A DNA stretch of 55,238 nucleotides from Bacteroidia bacterium. GTDB lineage: Bacteria > Bacteroidota > Bacteroidia > AKYH767-A > 2013-40CM-41-45. The notes under the pieces are model-generated. The model did no database searches and was not told where the DNA came from. It saw nothing but the letters and a program-made list of their open reading frames with translations. A program made the translations under genes and the position numbers. Shown here in pieces: positions 19,184-28,890 of this stretch (positions within the stretch are counted from its first letter, which is position 1; every line of letters begins with the position of its first letter). Where the stretch lies: the NCBI GenBank assembly GCA_020852075.1, contig JADZBN010000018.1, forward strand, positions 1 through 55,238, in the 5' to 3' direction.

Positions 19184-20086
19184 TTATCGCAAGGTATATG
19201 ATCCGGCTCCGCTGAGGTTTCCGTCTATGTATACTTCGATCAGGTACGTGCCGGCAGGAAACATCTTGTCCTGCTGCTCTTCATAATTCAGACAAACATT
19301 CTGTTTTGTTCCAGTATAATTGAATGTGGTGGTTGCCGCATACATAACCTCCTCCCCACTCGCAGTTTTGAAAGAATTAGATCCGGTACTCCTGTTTCCA
19401 ACAGGCTTTCCGCCCGGCTCGGTAATTTTCAGATATACGGTTTTGTCCCCGGTTTTTGAAATTTTATTGTCCAGAACATCGAAACACACTTCAAGCTTAT
19501 GGGTGCGTTTGGCCAGAGCTGTTTCGACATACTTTCCCGAAGACTTCCTCTTGTATGATTTAACCTTAATGTATTCTGATTTTAGAACAGAAGCAGTGGC
19601 AACGGTGGTTTCCAGATTTTTGGACAATGTTTCCACATTGCTTGTAAGCTGTTCTTTTTCTGTTTGTAACTGCTGGTTGGCCATCAGCAATGAATCAATT
19701 CTGCCCAGGTATTCATCACGCAGTTGCTGAAGATTGGCAAGTTGTTCCTGCAGCTTCTTGTTTAGCTCCACTGCATTTCGTTCCGACCGGGTAATGTTCT
19801 TGATTTTCTTTGCCTGATCGTCAAGCTGACGATTTGCTTCGTTCAGCAGGCTGTCCAGATTGGCCGATATTCCACGATACTTTTCAAGTTCTGCCTTGGT
19901 GTCTGAAAGCTCCTTTTCGACATTGACACGCTCAACGACAAGGGTGTCAACTTTTTGTTCGTAAGAATTAATCGTGGTGGTGTGGTTCCACCACAGATAA
20001 ATATTAAGGACGGCAGAAAGGAGGAATAAAATGATCCAAAGCGTGCCCTTGCCTTTTTTCTGTGGTTCCGGGTTGGAGGTTTCCAT
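19184..20086 (-). CDS. Membrane-anchored coiled-coil protein of unknown function
   Basis: METSNPEPQKKGKGTLWIILFLLSAVLNIYLWW (TM) followed by a long heptad region and a beta-rich C-terminal domain. ORF extends to 20170, but ATG 20086 is the more natural start. Confidence 0.75.
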   Translation of the reverse strand: METSNPEPQKKGKGTLWIILFLLSAVLNIYLWWNHTTTINSYEQKVDTLVVERVNVEKELSDTKAELEKYRGISANLDSLLNEANRQLDDQAKKIKNITRSERNAVELNKKLQEQLANLQQLRDEYLGRIDSLLMANQQLQTEKEQLTSNVETLSKNLETTVATASVLKSEYIKVKSYKRKSSGKYVETALAKRTHKLEVCFDVLDNKISKTGDKTVYLKITEPGGKPVGNRSTGSNSFKTASGEEVMYAATTTFNYTGTKQNVCLNYEEQQDKMFPAGTYLIEVYIDGNLSGAGSYTLR

Positions 20087-20359
20087 GTTGAGTGGTTTTG
20101 GTGTTCGGTGCTGATTAATATTTGGGTTAAAATTAATGATGCCGCAATTTACCTGCCACATGCCGGACAAAAGTTATTAAACGCTTTTTTCACACCTTTC
20201 TCCATAATGGTAATTGGGGTTGGATTCATTGCATTTTCCCACGGTAACAATAAAGACAGTAATTTCACAGCAGTAATTTCATTTACCGGACAGAATCTCC
20301 CACCCCGCCCCTACCGAACCGTTTTGTGGAGTTCATAACTCCGGTTAATACGCCTATTC

Positions 20360-22708
20360 ATGAGAAAAAATAACAGTGTCCCGCCATTCAAACAATTTCT
20401 GCTTGCAGAAATTTTCAAGGTGCTTAATAAACACCCCAATAAAACTTTTAACTACCGCCAGTTGTCTAAAATAATTAAGCCCGCTGTTCTGGAGTACATT
20501 CGAAATACCCATGGACAGTCCGTTCATGTGGAAGAATTAAACAGCGAGCTGAGGGCGGAGGTTCGCACGCTGCTTGAAACCCTTAAGACAAGGGGTGATC
20601 TTGTAGAATCGGAGCCGGGAAAATATAAACTGAAGCCGCAGCATGTATACCAGGAAGGAATAATTGATATTACCAGTTCCGGAGCTGCTTATCTTCTCAG
20701 TGAAAACGAGGAAGATGACATATATATAGCACCCAGGAATCTTAAGAACGCCCTGCACGGCGACAGGGTGAAAATATATCTGTATGCTAAAAGAAAAAAT
20801 CAGCGATTGGAAGGGTCTGTCGTGGAAGTCCTGGAGCGGGCTAAAACAGAATTTGCGGGAACTATTCAGCTCTCGGGTCGCTATGCCTTCGTAGTGCCCG
20901 ATAGCCCGAAAATGCTGGTGGATATTTTTATTCCGCAACACCTTATTGGCGGGGCACAAAACGGACAAAAGGTAATTGCCTCAATTGTTGACTGGCCCAG
21001 GGACGCGCGGAATCCCGTAGGGAAGATTTCAACATTGCTGGGCTGGCCCGGAGAGAATGATGTGGAGATGAATTCTATTCTTTCTGAATTCGGATTTCCG
21101 CTTGAGTTTCCGAAACGGGTGGAAGAAGAGTCTTCCCGTATCAACAGTGCTGTTTCTGGCAAAGATATCACAGGAAGAAGGGATTTCCGTGAAGCCGCTA
21201 CTTTCACCATTGATCCGGAAGATGCAAAAGATTTTGACGACGCCCTTTCTGTAAGAAACCTCGGCATGGGGAAGTGGGAGATCGGAGTCCATATTGCCGA
21301 TGTAACCCACTATGTGAAACCCTCCACCCAACTTGACAAGGAGGCCTATTTGAGGGGCACCTCGGTGTATCTGGTGGACAGGGTTATTCCCATGCTTCCC
21401 GAAAAACTGTCCAACAACCTGTGTTCTCTCCGGCCCGAAGAAGAAAAGCTTTGCTTTTCGGCTGTCTTTGTGTTGGACGAGGAAGCCCGGGTACTGGAAA
21501 CATGGTTGGGCAAAACCATTATTCTGTCAGACAGGAGGTTTACCTATGATGAAGCCCAGAATATAATTGAAACCGGAAAAGGCGAGTTTGCTGCCGAGGT
21601 GATGCTGCTGCATTGCCTGGCACAAAAACTTCGTTCAGAGCGCTTTAAACAGGGGGCGATTGCATTTGAAAAAACGGAAGTCCGGTTTAAACTGAGCGAA
21701 TCCGGGAAGCCGCTCGGGGTTTACCTGAAGCAGAACAAAGAGTCAAATAAACTGATTGAAGAATTCATGCTGTTGGCAAACAAAGCAGTGGCGGAATTCG
21801 TGGGAAAAAACAAGGAGACCCGGGGAGGTAAAAGAAAAAAAAACCTTTCCGATGATTTGGCGAATGGCTCCGGTGTTTCCCGCCCCTTTGTGTACCGTGT
21901 ACACGATGGTCCGGTAAATGAACGGTTACAGAATTTTGCAACGTTTGCCCTTCGTTGGGGCTATAAACTAAAGGTTGATTCTGAAAAGGATATTGCGCAT
22001 TCGTTGAATGAACTGATGAAAGATCTGGCAGGGAAAAAAGAACAAAATGTCCTGGAGCAACTGGCGATACGAACGATGTCAAAAGCCGTTTATGCCACCG
22101 AAAATATCGGACATTACGGGCTTGGATTTGACTTTTATACACATTTTACCTCACCCATCCGGCGGTACCCCGATATGCTGGTACACCGGCTGCTGGAATC
22201 ATACCTGAACGGGGAAAAAGGGGCAGACCAGGATCTGCTTGAAGAGCAATGCAAACATTCCACGCAGATGGAAATCCGGGCATCTGATGCCGAAAGGGCG
22301 TCCGTCAAATATAAACAGGTCGAATTTCTGAAGGACCAGTTGGGCCAGGAGTTCGATGGTATTATTTCCGGGGTTACCGAATGGGGCCTGTACGTTGAAC
22401 TGACCGAGAATAAATGCGAGGGCATGATACGCCTGCGCGAACTGGATGATGATTTTTATGAGTTTGATGATATAAATTATTGTGTAACCGGTACCAGGTC
22501 GCGCAGGAAATATACCCTTGGTGATACGGTGCGCGTCCGGGTGATACGCTGTGATCTCCTTAGAAAACAAATAGATTTCCATATGGTTACTGAGGGAAAC
22601 AGTCACCGGCCGTTGCAATCGTCCGCGACAGACGCGAATCCGTCAAAAAAATCGTCAGGAAAATACCGGAACCGGCTACCGCAGCAAAAAAAAAATAAGC
22701 GGTTCTGA
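20360..22708 (+). CDS. rnr: Ribonuclease R (VacB/RNB family)
   Basis: FTIDPEDAKDFDDALS catalytic motif, GVHIADVTHYV, YTHFTSPIRRYPDMLVHRLL, C-terminal S1 domain, basic tail. Confidence 0.96.
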   Translation: MRKNNSVPPFKQFLLAEIFKVLNKHPNKTFNYRQLSKIIKPAVLEYIRNTHGQSVHVEELNSELRAEVRTLLETLKTRGDLVESEPGKYKLKPQHVYQEGIIDITSSGAAYLLSENEEDDIYIAPRNLKNALHGDRVKIYLYAKRKNQRLEGSVVEVLERAKTEFAGTIQLSGRYAFVVPDSPKMLVDIFIPQHLIGGAQNGQKVIASIVDWPRDARNPVGKISTLLGWPGENDVEMNSILSEFGFPLEFPKRVEEESSRINSAVSGKDITGRRDFREAATFTIDPEDAKDFDDALSVRNLGMGKWEIGVHIADVTHYVKPSTQLDKEAYLRGTSVYLVDRVIPMLPEKLSNNLCSLRPEEEKLCFSAVFVLDEEARVLETWLGKTIILSDRRFTYDEAQNIIETGKGEFAAEVMLLHCLAQKLRSERFKQGAIAFEKTEVRFKLSESGKPLGVYLKQNKESNKLIEEFMLLANKAVAEFVGKNKETRGGKRKKNLSDDLANGSGVSRPFVYRVHDGPVNERLQNFATFALRWGYKLKVDSEKDIAHSLNELMKDLAGKKEQNVLEQLAIRTMSKAVYATENIGHYGLGFDFYTHFTSPIRRYPDMLVHRLLESYLNGEKGADQDLLEEQCKHSTQMEIRASDAERASVKYKQVEFLKDQLGQEFDGIISGVTEWGLYVELTENKCEGMIRLRELDDDFYEFDDINYCVTGTRSRRKYTLGDTVRVRVIRCDLLRKQIDFHMVTEGNSHRPLQSSATDANPSKKSSGKYRNRLPQQKKNKRF

Positions 22709-22766
22709 CCGCTGTAAATCGTTGTTCCGTTTTTCGTTGCAAATCCAATGATTGGTGGCGTCGGTT

Positions 22767-22785
22767 ATAGCAACGGTGTTGCTAT
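22767..22785. repeat. Short perfect inverted repeat (ATAGCAAC-GGT-GTTGCTAT)
   Basis: 8-bp arms with 3-nt loop, just past the end of the minus-strand DUF962-like gene. No T-tract, so not a typical intrinsic terminator. Confidence 0.5.
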
Positions 22786-22789
22786 CACA

Positions 22790-23124
22790 TCATGGCCCGT
22801 CTTCGGAATGATCGTTCTTTTCCAGTGGTTCAACCTTACCCTTCAGCATTTGCCAGACCATTACAAAAACAGAACCCTGGCTCCAAACTGGATGTGTGAA
22901 TGTGGCGGGTTTGTTTTTCTCAACCAGGGCATGACTGAGCCACGCACATCCATAGTCGGCAACAGGAATAAGCAGCAAGGCCTTCCAGCCCGGAACAACT
23001 ATGGCGTAAATAAACAGGAGAAGTACCAGGAATGTTCCAAAAAAATGAAATCCCTGTTCAGTGACCGGCTGTGGTCTTGCGGGTAGGCAGAATAAAACTC
23101 CCGGAACGATTTTGCTGTGATCAT
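22790..23124 (-). pseudogene. DUF962/Mpo1-like membrane protein with a single-base frameshift in a homopolymer
   Basis: [28 protein letters not shown] in one frame continues, after adding one T to the T7 run, as [54 protein letters not shown]. Confidence 0.75.
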
Positions 23125-23140
23125 GGCATCTTTGGTGGTA

Positions 23141-24694
23141 TTATTCAGACTGGTTGCTCTCTCCGCCTTCGGGAACATCCGTATTATCAAACTTTTTTTC
23201 TATTCCGTTCCGGTAATGGATACGTAGAATTTCTGACCCGTTCTCATCAAACATTTTCCACTCCCCGTCAGGAATTCCCAGCCTGTAATTCCGAATTTCC
23301 CGGATCCTGCCATTGGGCCAGTAATACGTATGAGTACCCGTTTCCATGCCCTCCAGGTATTCTCCCTGGAATGCCATTGGACCGTTCCGGTAGAATTGTT
23401 TCCATATTCCGTCTTCCTTGCCATCAATGAAGTTTCCATTTGCCATATATTCTCCGATGTTGTATTTCCACGGACCGTCCTGTTTCCCGTCAACATAATT
23501 CCCTTCTGCTATTACGGTGCCGGAATCGCTGTATTCCTTCATATAGCCGCTTTCTCTTCCATTCGAATAGGTTTCTTCTCTTCTCAGGTTTCCGTCGGGA
23601 TAATACCATTTCCAGGGGCCCTCCGGTTTTCCTTTTTTGTATTCCCCGGTCTGCTCGGTTGTGTCATTTTCATAGGTAAATTTCCAACTTCCTTCACGCA
23701 TACCGTCAACATAATTCCCTCTGGCGCGGAGTTGTCCGGTCTCATAGAATTCTTTCCAGAGCCCCTGCTCCCTGCCCTGATCGTCCATTTTGCCCTGTCT
23801 TAACAGCCGTCCCCGTGAAAAATATTTTGCGCTGTCAATGCCGCCTTCTTCGTTGTATTGCCTGAATACCCCCTCGGGCAGCCCCTTTTTAAATGTTCCA
23901 ACAATCTTCACGGCACCGGATGGATAATAGTTTCTTTTTACTTCAAACTTGTCTTTTTCAGCTTCTATGTCCGGAACAAGTTCTCCCATCCGGAATTCTT
24001 CTTTGTGAGTAACCCTTCCGTCGGGTGAATACTCTTTAAAGATTCCATTCTTCTTGTTGTCGGTATAATTCCCCTCCGACTCAATCTGTCCGGAATCATA
24101 AAATGATTTATACATTCCCTGTTTTAACCCGAGTTTGTCTGTCCGGTTAATCCGTTCTTCTTTTTGAAAGAATCCACTCCGGTAATAGGTAACCGTAATA
24201 AGAGTACCGGAATCATTATATTCTCTCATCATGCCATTTTCAACACCGTTCTGATAGGGAACAATTCTGATTACCTGCCCCTTATCGTTATAGGTTTTAA
24301 AGATCCCCTGCCGGATGTTCATCGAATCATTTTCTTCAGACTGGATGATCCCGTTATCATAAAAATTCTTCTGAAGACCGTTTTTCAGCCCCTCCTTATA
24401 TTGATATATTGCGGTTACCGTACCCGAATCATTGTAAAAAATCCAGGTGCTGTCCAGTTTGAAATCAATCCGGTTTCCTTCCGACTTTATTTTTCCGTTT
24501 TCATAATAACTTTTCCAATACCCGTCCGGTTTCCCATTACGAAGTGTTCCTTCGCTCGAAACAGATCCATTCGGAAACTTAAAGATGGTGTATCCGTCTT
24601 TTGGTACTTCCTGATTGCCTTGTCCAAAAAGCGTCATTGAAAATAATCCAAGGCATACAACGGCAACAATATATATCCTTACACTCCTGTTCAT
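23141..24694 (-). CDS. Long MORN-like/YwqK-family repeat protein with signal peptide
   Basis: Many copies of xxxGxWKxYYxNGxLxxExxYxxG, e.g. DGYWKSYYENGKIKSEGN, QGLWKEFYETGQLRARGNYVDGMREGSWKF. Confidence 0.85.
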   Translation of the reverse strand: MNRSVRIYIVAVVCLGLFSMTLFGQGNQEVPKDGYTIFKFPNGSVSSEGTLRNGKPDGYWKSYYENGKIKSEGNRIDFKLDSTWIFYNDSGTVTAIYQYKEGLKNGLQKNFYDNGIIQSEENDSMNIRQGIFKTYNDKGQVIRIVPYQNGVENGMMREYNDSGTLITVTYYRSGFFQKEERINRTDKLGLKQGMYKSFYDSGQIESEGNYTDNKKNGIFKEYSPDGRVTHKEEFRMGELVPDIEAEKDKFEVKRNYYPSGAVKIVGTFKKGLPEGVFRQYNEEGGIDSAKYFSRGRLLRQGKMDDQGREQGLWKEFYETGQLRARGNYVDGMREGSWKFTYENDTTEQTGEYKKGKPEGPWKWYYPDGNLRREETYSNGRESGYMKEYSDSGTVIAEGNYVDGKQDGPWKYNIGEYMANGNFIDGKEDGIWKQFYRNGPMAFQGEYLEGMETGTHTYYWPNGRIREIRNYRLGIPDGEWKMFDENGSEILRIHYRNGIEKKFDNTDVPEGGESNQSE

Positions 24695-24704
24695 GTCCTG
24701 TATG

Positions 24705-25691
24705 TTAAAGTCCGTGTCGTTTGGATATTTCCAACATTCTCAGAATGGGGACCTCTGCCTTTTTTCTGATTTCTTCCTGCAGGATTAATTCTGGTTTTTC
24801 ATTCTTTAAACACAAATACAATTTTTCAAGTGTATTCAGTTTCATGTGAGGACAATCATTGCAGGCACAGGAATTGTCGGGAGGCGCCGGTATAAATGTT
24901 TTTTCCGGCGATGCTTTTGCCATTTGATGAAGTATGCCGGTTTCTGTGGCGACGATAAATTCGCTGTCATTGCTGTTAATGGTGTACTTCAATAATCCCG
25001 TTGTTGACCCTATAAAGTCGGCCTGTTCAAGAACAGGCTTTTCGCATTCCGGGTGGGCAATCAGTTTTGCACCCGGATGTCTTGCTTTAAGACGTGCAAT
25101 TTTTTCCAGTGAAAAAATTTCGTGTACCATACAGGTCCCGTTCCAAAAGACCATATCCCTTCCCGTCTTTTTTGAAATATACCTTCCCAGGTTTTTATCA
25201 GGAGCAAAAATAATCGGCGTTTCCACCGGAACGCTGTCAACCACATAGGCAGCATTGGAGGATGTACAGATTATGTCGCTCATGGCTTTAATTTCAGCCG
25301 AACAATTTATGTAACTAATAACAGTATGCCCGGGATGCTCTCTTTTGAATGCTGCAAATGCGTCAGGAGGACAACTGTCTGCAAGCGAGCAGCCTGCACG
25401 CAGATCGGGCAATACCACCTTTTTACCGGGATTTAGAATTTTTGCTGTTTCTGCCATGAAATGAACGCCTGCAAATACAATTATTTCCGCACTTGTTTTT
25501 TGCGCCTGTTGGGCAAGACCCAGGCTGTCTCCAATATAATCTGCAACGTCCTGAATATCCGAATCCTGATAGTAATGCGCAAGTATTATCGCATTTTTTT
25601 CTTTTTTAAGTTTTGAAATCTCAAAAAACAAATCCAGCGAAGGGTGTGTTTCTTCTTTTATAAAATCGGTTGACGGAATAACTAAAGACAT
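24705..25691 (-). CDS. nadA: Quinolinate synthase A
   Basis: [93 protein letters not shown]. Confidence 0.97.
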   Translation of the reverse strand: MSLVIPSTDFIKEETHPSLDLFFEISKLKKEKNAIILAHYYQDSDIQDVADYIGDSLGLAQQAQKTSAEIIVFAGVHFMAETAKILNPGKKVVLPDLRAGCSLADSCPPDAFAAFKREHPGHTVISYINCSAEIKAMSDIICTSSNAAYVVDSVPVETPIIFAPDKNLGRYISKKTGRDMVFWNGTCMVHEIFSLEKIARLKARHPGAKLIAHPECEKPVLEQADFIGSTTGLLKYTINSNDSEFIVATETGILHQMAKASPEKTFIPAPPDNSCACNDCPHMKLNTLEKLYLCLKNEKPELILQEEIRKKAEVPILRMLEISKRHGL

Positions 25692-26150
25692 ACTATATAT
25701 ATATTTATTTAATTAATAATTTATGTTATTGTTATTAGCCTGTTGATAGTGTTTGTAAGAAATAATCATATATGTTGTTTTCGATCTTCTGCACAAAACA
25801 GGACGCATTACAAACAGGCAGGTTAATTCTAAAATTTTGATTCTGATAACTATCCTGTTTGGGTTCACATCGGTTAGTATCCCGGCAAGTGAAGAAATTA
25901 ATCTGCCGGGCAGGTGTATAAACCCCTGTTTTCTTGTTTGAAAAAATATTTCTGAATTGAAACATTTTTCTTGACAATGTCTGTCCCAATCCTGATAGCC
26001 CACATTTTTAACAATCCAAGAAATAGTTTTCAATCGTTTGAAACCTTTTGGAAAGTCTCCCACAAAGTTAGTGTTAATAAAGGGATATGTAAATAACTGA
26101 ATAACAATGAAATATTTCTTCAATATTGAGATCTGTTGAAATCGTTTGAG

Positions 26151-26158
26151 TATCTTTG
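26151..26158 (+). promoter_or_regulatory. Putative Bacteroidota -7 element TAnnTTTG (TATCTTTG) upstream of rpiB
   Basis: TATCTTTG 28 nt upstream of ATG 26186, with TTG at 26126..26128 (22-nt spacing). Confidence 0.5.
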
Positions 26159-26185
26159 TAAATCAGAATATTAATTGCTTAAGCC

Positions 26186-26638
26186 ATGAAAAAAGCTGCA
26201 ATTGCGCTCGGATGCGATCACGCCGGATTTGATGTCAAAGAATATATAAAGACCTGGTTAACTACGGAAGGTTTTGAAACAAAAGACTTTGGAACATTTT
26301 CCACGGAGTCTGTGGATTATCCGGATTTTGTTCACCCCGTTGCACAGGCAGTGGAAAATGGAAATTTTGAATTTGGAATCCTGATCTGTGGCAGTGGAAA
26401 CGGGGTTGCAATTACCGCAAACAAACATGCGCGCATCAGAGCAGCCATTGCCTGGAATCCGGAAATATCGGCCCTGTCCCGTCAGCACAATGATGCGAAT
26501 ATATTGTGTCTCCCCGCACGATTTATTAATAAGGAAGAAGCAGTTTCTTTGGTCAGGATCTTTTTGAATACCCCATTTGAGGGCGGCAGGCACGCGCAAA
26601 GAGTAAATAAAATACCAATTCATCCGATCAACGCATAA
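26186..26638 (+). CDS. rpiB: Ribose-5-phosphate isomerase B
   Basis: ALGCDHAGFDVKEYIK, DYPDFVHPVAQAVENG, GILICGSGNGVAITANKHARIRAAIAWNPEISALSRQHNDANILCLPARFI. Confidence 0.96.
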   Translation: MKKAAIALGCDHAGFDVKEYIKTWLTTEGFETKDFGTFSTESVDYPDFVHPVAQAVENGNFEFGILICGSGNGVAITANKHARIRAAIAWNPEISALSRQHNDANILCLPARFINKEEAVSLVRIFLNTPFEGGRHAQRVNKIPIHPINA

Positions 26639-26662
26639 CAGGATTTGATTGTGTTTTTTTCA

Positions 26663-28225
26663 ATGAAATCCATTTCACGGGTCATAAGTATCTTCTTCCT
26701 TTTTGTGGTGAGGACAGCGTGTGCCTTTGGAACACAGAATGCTGATTCATTAAGCAGATTGATTTCGGCGGACAGCATTAGCAACTTCGTTCAGCTACTT
26801 TCTTCAAATGAATTTGCAGGAAGGGAAACGGGCAGGGAAGGACAAAAAAAAGCAGCAGAATGGATCAGAAAAAAATATATTCTGTACGGACTGGAGCCCC
26901 TGTTTTATGGAGATTTTATACAGCATCACCCCCAGTCCATCCGTGCAAACGGAAAGGCAAACTTCGAAATAAATCAAAAGTATTTTTTATTCGGCGAGGA
27001 TTATTTTTATTTCCCGGGTTATCACAATTCGGTTTATCGCATTGACTCGGTCTTGTTTTGTGGTTATGGAATTTCAGAAAAAGCATACGATGATTTTGCC
27101 ACCAGTTCATGCCGCGGAAAAACTATATTGCTGATAGAGGGGGAGCCCGTCAACAAAAGAGGAAAATCATGGATTACAGGTACAAATGAAAAATCGCAAT
27201 GGTCAACAGACTGGAGAAAAAAATGGAAGCTGTTCATAGCAATGAAACCCCGGCTGGTTTTGATGGTGGTTGACAACATTTCCGCACGGATAGATTCCTT
27301 TCTTTACAAAAGACTGCCCGAGGGCTTTGCGATGAGCAGTGTTTTGCCGGATTCTCCCCCGGTGGTATTTATTTCCAGGGAAATGGCCCTGCGACTGTTT
27401 CCCGAAAGCCATGAAGAAATACTTGAAAAGAGCATTGACCGGATTCGAAAAACAGGTAAGCCCTCAACGTTTATGACAAGTTCAGATGCCGAACTGAGGA
27501 TCAAAGAATCTACAGCGATACTTTTGGGAGAAAATGTCGCAGGCATGATCCGTGGGACAGGAAGCAGGGACGAATACCTTGTCATAAGCGCACACTACGA
27601 CCACCTTGGAATCAGAGACAGTGTGCTTTATCCCGGAGCCGACGACAATGCCAGCGGGATGTCCGGATTACTGGAAATCGCGAGAATTTTTTCTCTTGAA
27701 TCAAGGGCGGGACACCCGCCTGTAAGAAATATTATTTTCCTGTCAGTTAGCGGTGAGGAAAAAGGATTACTGGGTTCCGCCTGGTTTGTTAAACACCCGC
27801 CCGTTCCGGAAGAAAAAATCATTGCAGACCTTAATATTGACATGATTGGAAGAACAGACGCTGTTCATGACAGTGCCGGAATCAGCGATTATATCTATAT
27901 AGTAGATCCTGGAAGTCTGTGCCATACGATTGATTCCATCAATACAGAGGAAAACGAGAAATACACCCACATTGTCCTGGACCACAGATTTAATGACGAA
28001 AAGGACCCCAACCATTTTTACAACAGGAGCGACCATTATAATTTTATAAAGAACCATATCCCTGCTATTTTTTACTTCAGTGGCGTCCATGCCGATTATC
28101 ATAAACCCACAGACACTGCAGACAAAATCAATCCCTACCTGGCCCGGGCCAGGTGTGGACTGATTTTTCTAACCGCATTCAACCTTGCCAATTCAGAAAC
28201 CACTATAAGGACGGAAAAGCCATAA
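26663..28225 (+). CDS. M28-family metallopeptidase (secreted)
   Basis: Signal peptide; ISAHYDHLG, PGADDNASGMSGLLE, SGEEKGLLGS, NIDMIGR, HADYHKPTDTADKI. Confidence 0.93.
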   Translation: MKSISRVISIFFLFVVRTACAFGTQNADSLSRLISADSISNFVQLLSSNEFAGRETGREGQKKAAEWIRKKYILYGLEPLFYGDFIQHHPQSIRANGKANFEINQKYFLFGEDYFYFPGYHNSVYRIDSVLFCGYGISEKAYDDFATSSCRGKTILLIEGEPVNKRGKSWITGTNEKSQWSTDWRKKWKLFIAMKPRLVLMVVDNISARIDSFLYKRLPEGFAMSSVLPDSPPVVFISREMALRLFPESHEEILEKSIDRIRKTGKPSTFMTSSDAELRIKESTAILLGENVAGMIRGTGSRDEYLVISAHYDHLGIRDSVLYPGADDNASGMSGLLEIARIFSLESRAGHPPVRNIIFLSVSGEEKGLLGSAWFVKHPPVPEEKIIADLNIDMIGRTDAVHDSAGISDYIYIVDPGSLCHTIDSINTEENEKYTHIVLDHRFNDEKDPNHFYNRSDHYNFIKNHIPAIFYFSGVHADYHKPTDTADKINPYLARARCGLIFLTAFNLANSETTIRTEKP

Positions 28226-28290
28226 TGGCCCACCAATGAGCAACAGCGGTCCGGAACCTTTGGCCGGAAACGTGAAGTAAAAACCCCCAG

Positions 28291-28311
28291 AATCTTTCGA
28301 AAAAGATTTTT
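28291..28311 (+). terminator. Possible rho-independent terminator
   Basis: AATCTTT-CGAA-AAAGATT followed by TTT. Weak AT-rich stem. Confidence 0.4.
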
Positions 28312-28364
28312 CCGGACGACATCTGAAAACGAACCTGGCATATCAGGGAAGCAACATCATTTAT

Positions 28365-28889
28365 TTGTATTTTGGTTGCATGAAACTTCTTGTCGTATCT
28401 GTTTTTGTTTTTTTAGCCACCCCGGCCCTGAAGGCCCAAAAGCTTCAGGGTGAAGAGATGTTCCGGAATTATTTTTCCAGTCACCTCGACAGCCTTGATC
28501 CGATCGAAGGAATATGGAACGTTGCTTCCGTGCAGGAATATTACAGATACGACACATTATATGATATCGTAAAATACCCAAAAGGCGCCACTGTCGCAGT
28601 GATGAAGAAAGATGGCAGGTACGAATCCTATAACCTTAACGGAGAACCCTATGATGTTCAGTTTTCAGGAACAGACGTTAAAGGGGTTTATCTGTACAGG
28701 AATTTTTTCAGGGAAACCAACGAATATTCAAAAGCCCAGGCGGTAATCAGCAAGTCGGGTGTAATGGAATACACGTATGAGTTTCCGGATGATTTTTTAC
28801 GAACCCGTTTCGGCGATTCTTACGAGGAAGGAACGCGTGTTGTAAATCAGTTGAAATGGTCCCGGCTGTTTCCGGAAAATACCAGGTAA
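28365..28889 (+). CDS. Exported protein of unknown function
   Basis: Signal peptide MKLLVVSVFVFLATPALKAQ; ORF tightly followed by the S8 peptidase gene. Confidence 0.7.
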   Translation: MYFGCMKLLVVSVFVFLATPALKAQKLQGEEMFRNYFSSHLDSLDPIEGIWNVASVQEYYRYDTLYDIVKYPKGATVAVMKKDGRYESYNLNGEPYDVQFSGTDVKGVYLYRNFFRETNEYSKAQAVISKSGVMEYTYEFPDDFLRTRFGDSYEEGTRVVNQLKWSRLFPENTR

Positions 28890-28890
28890 T

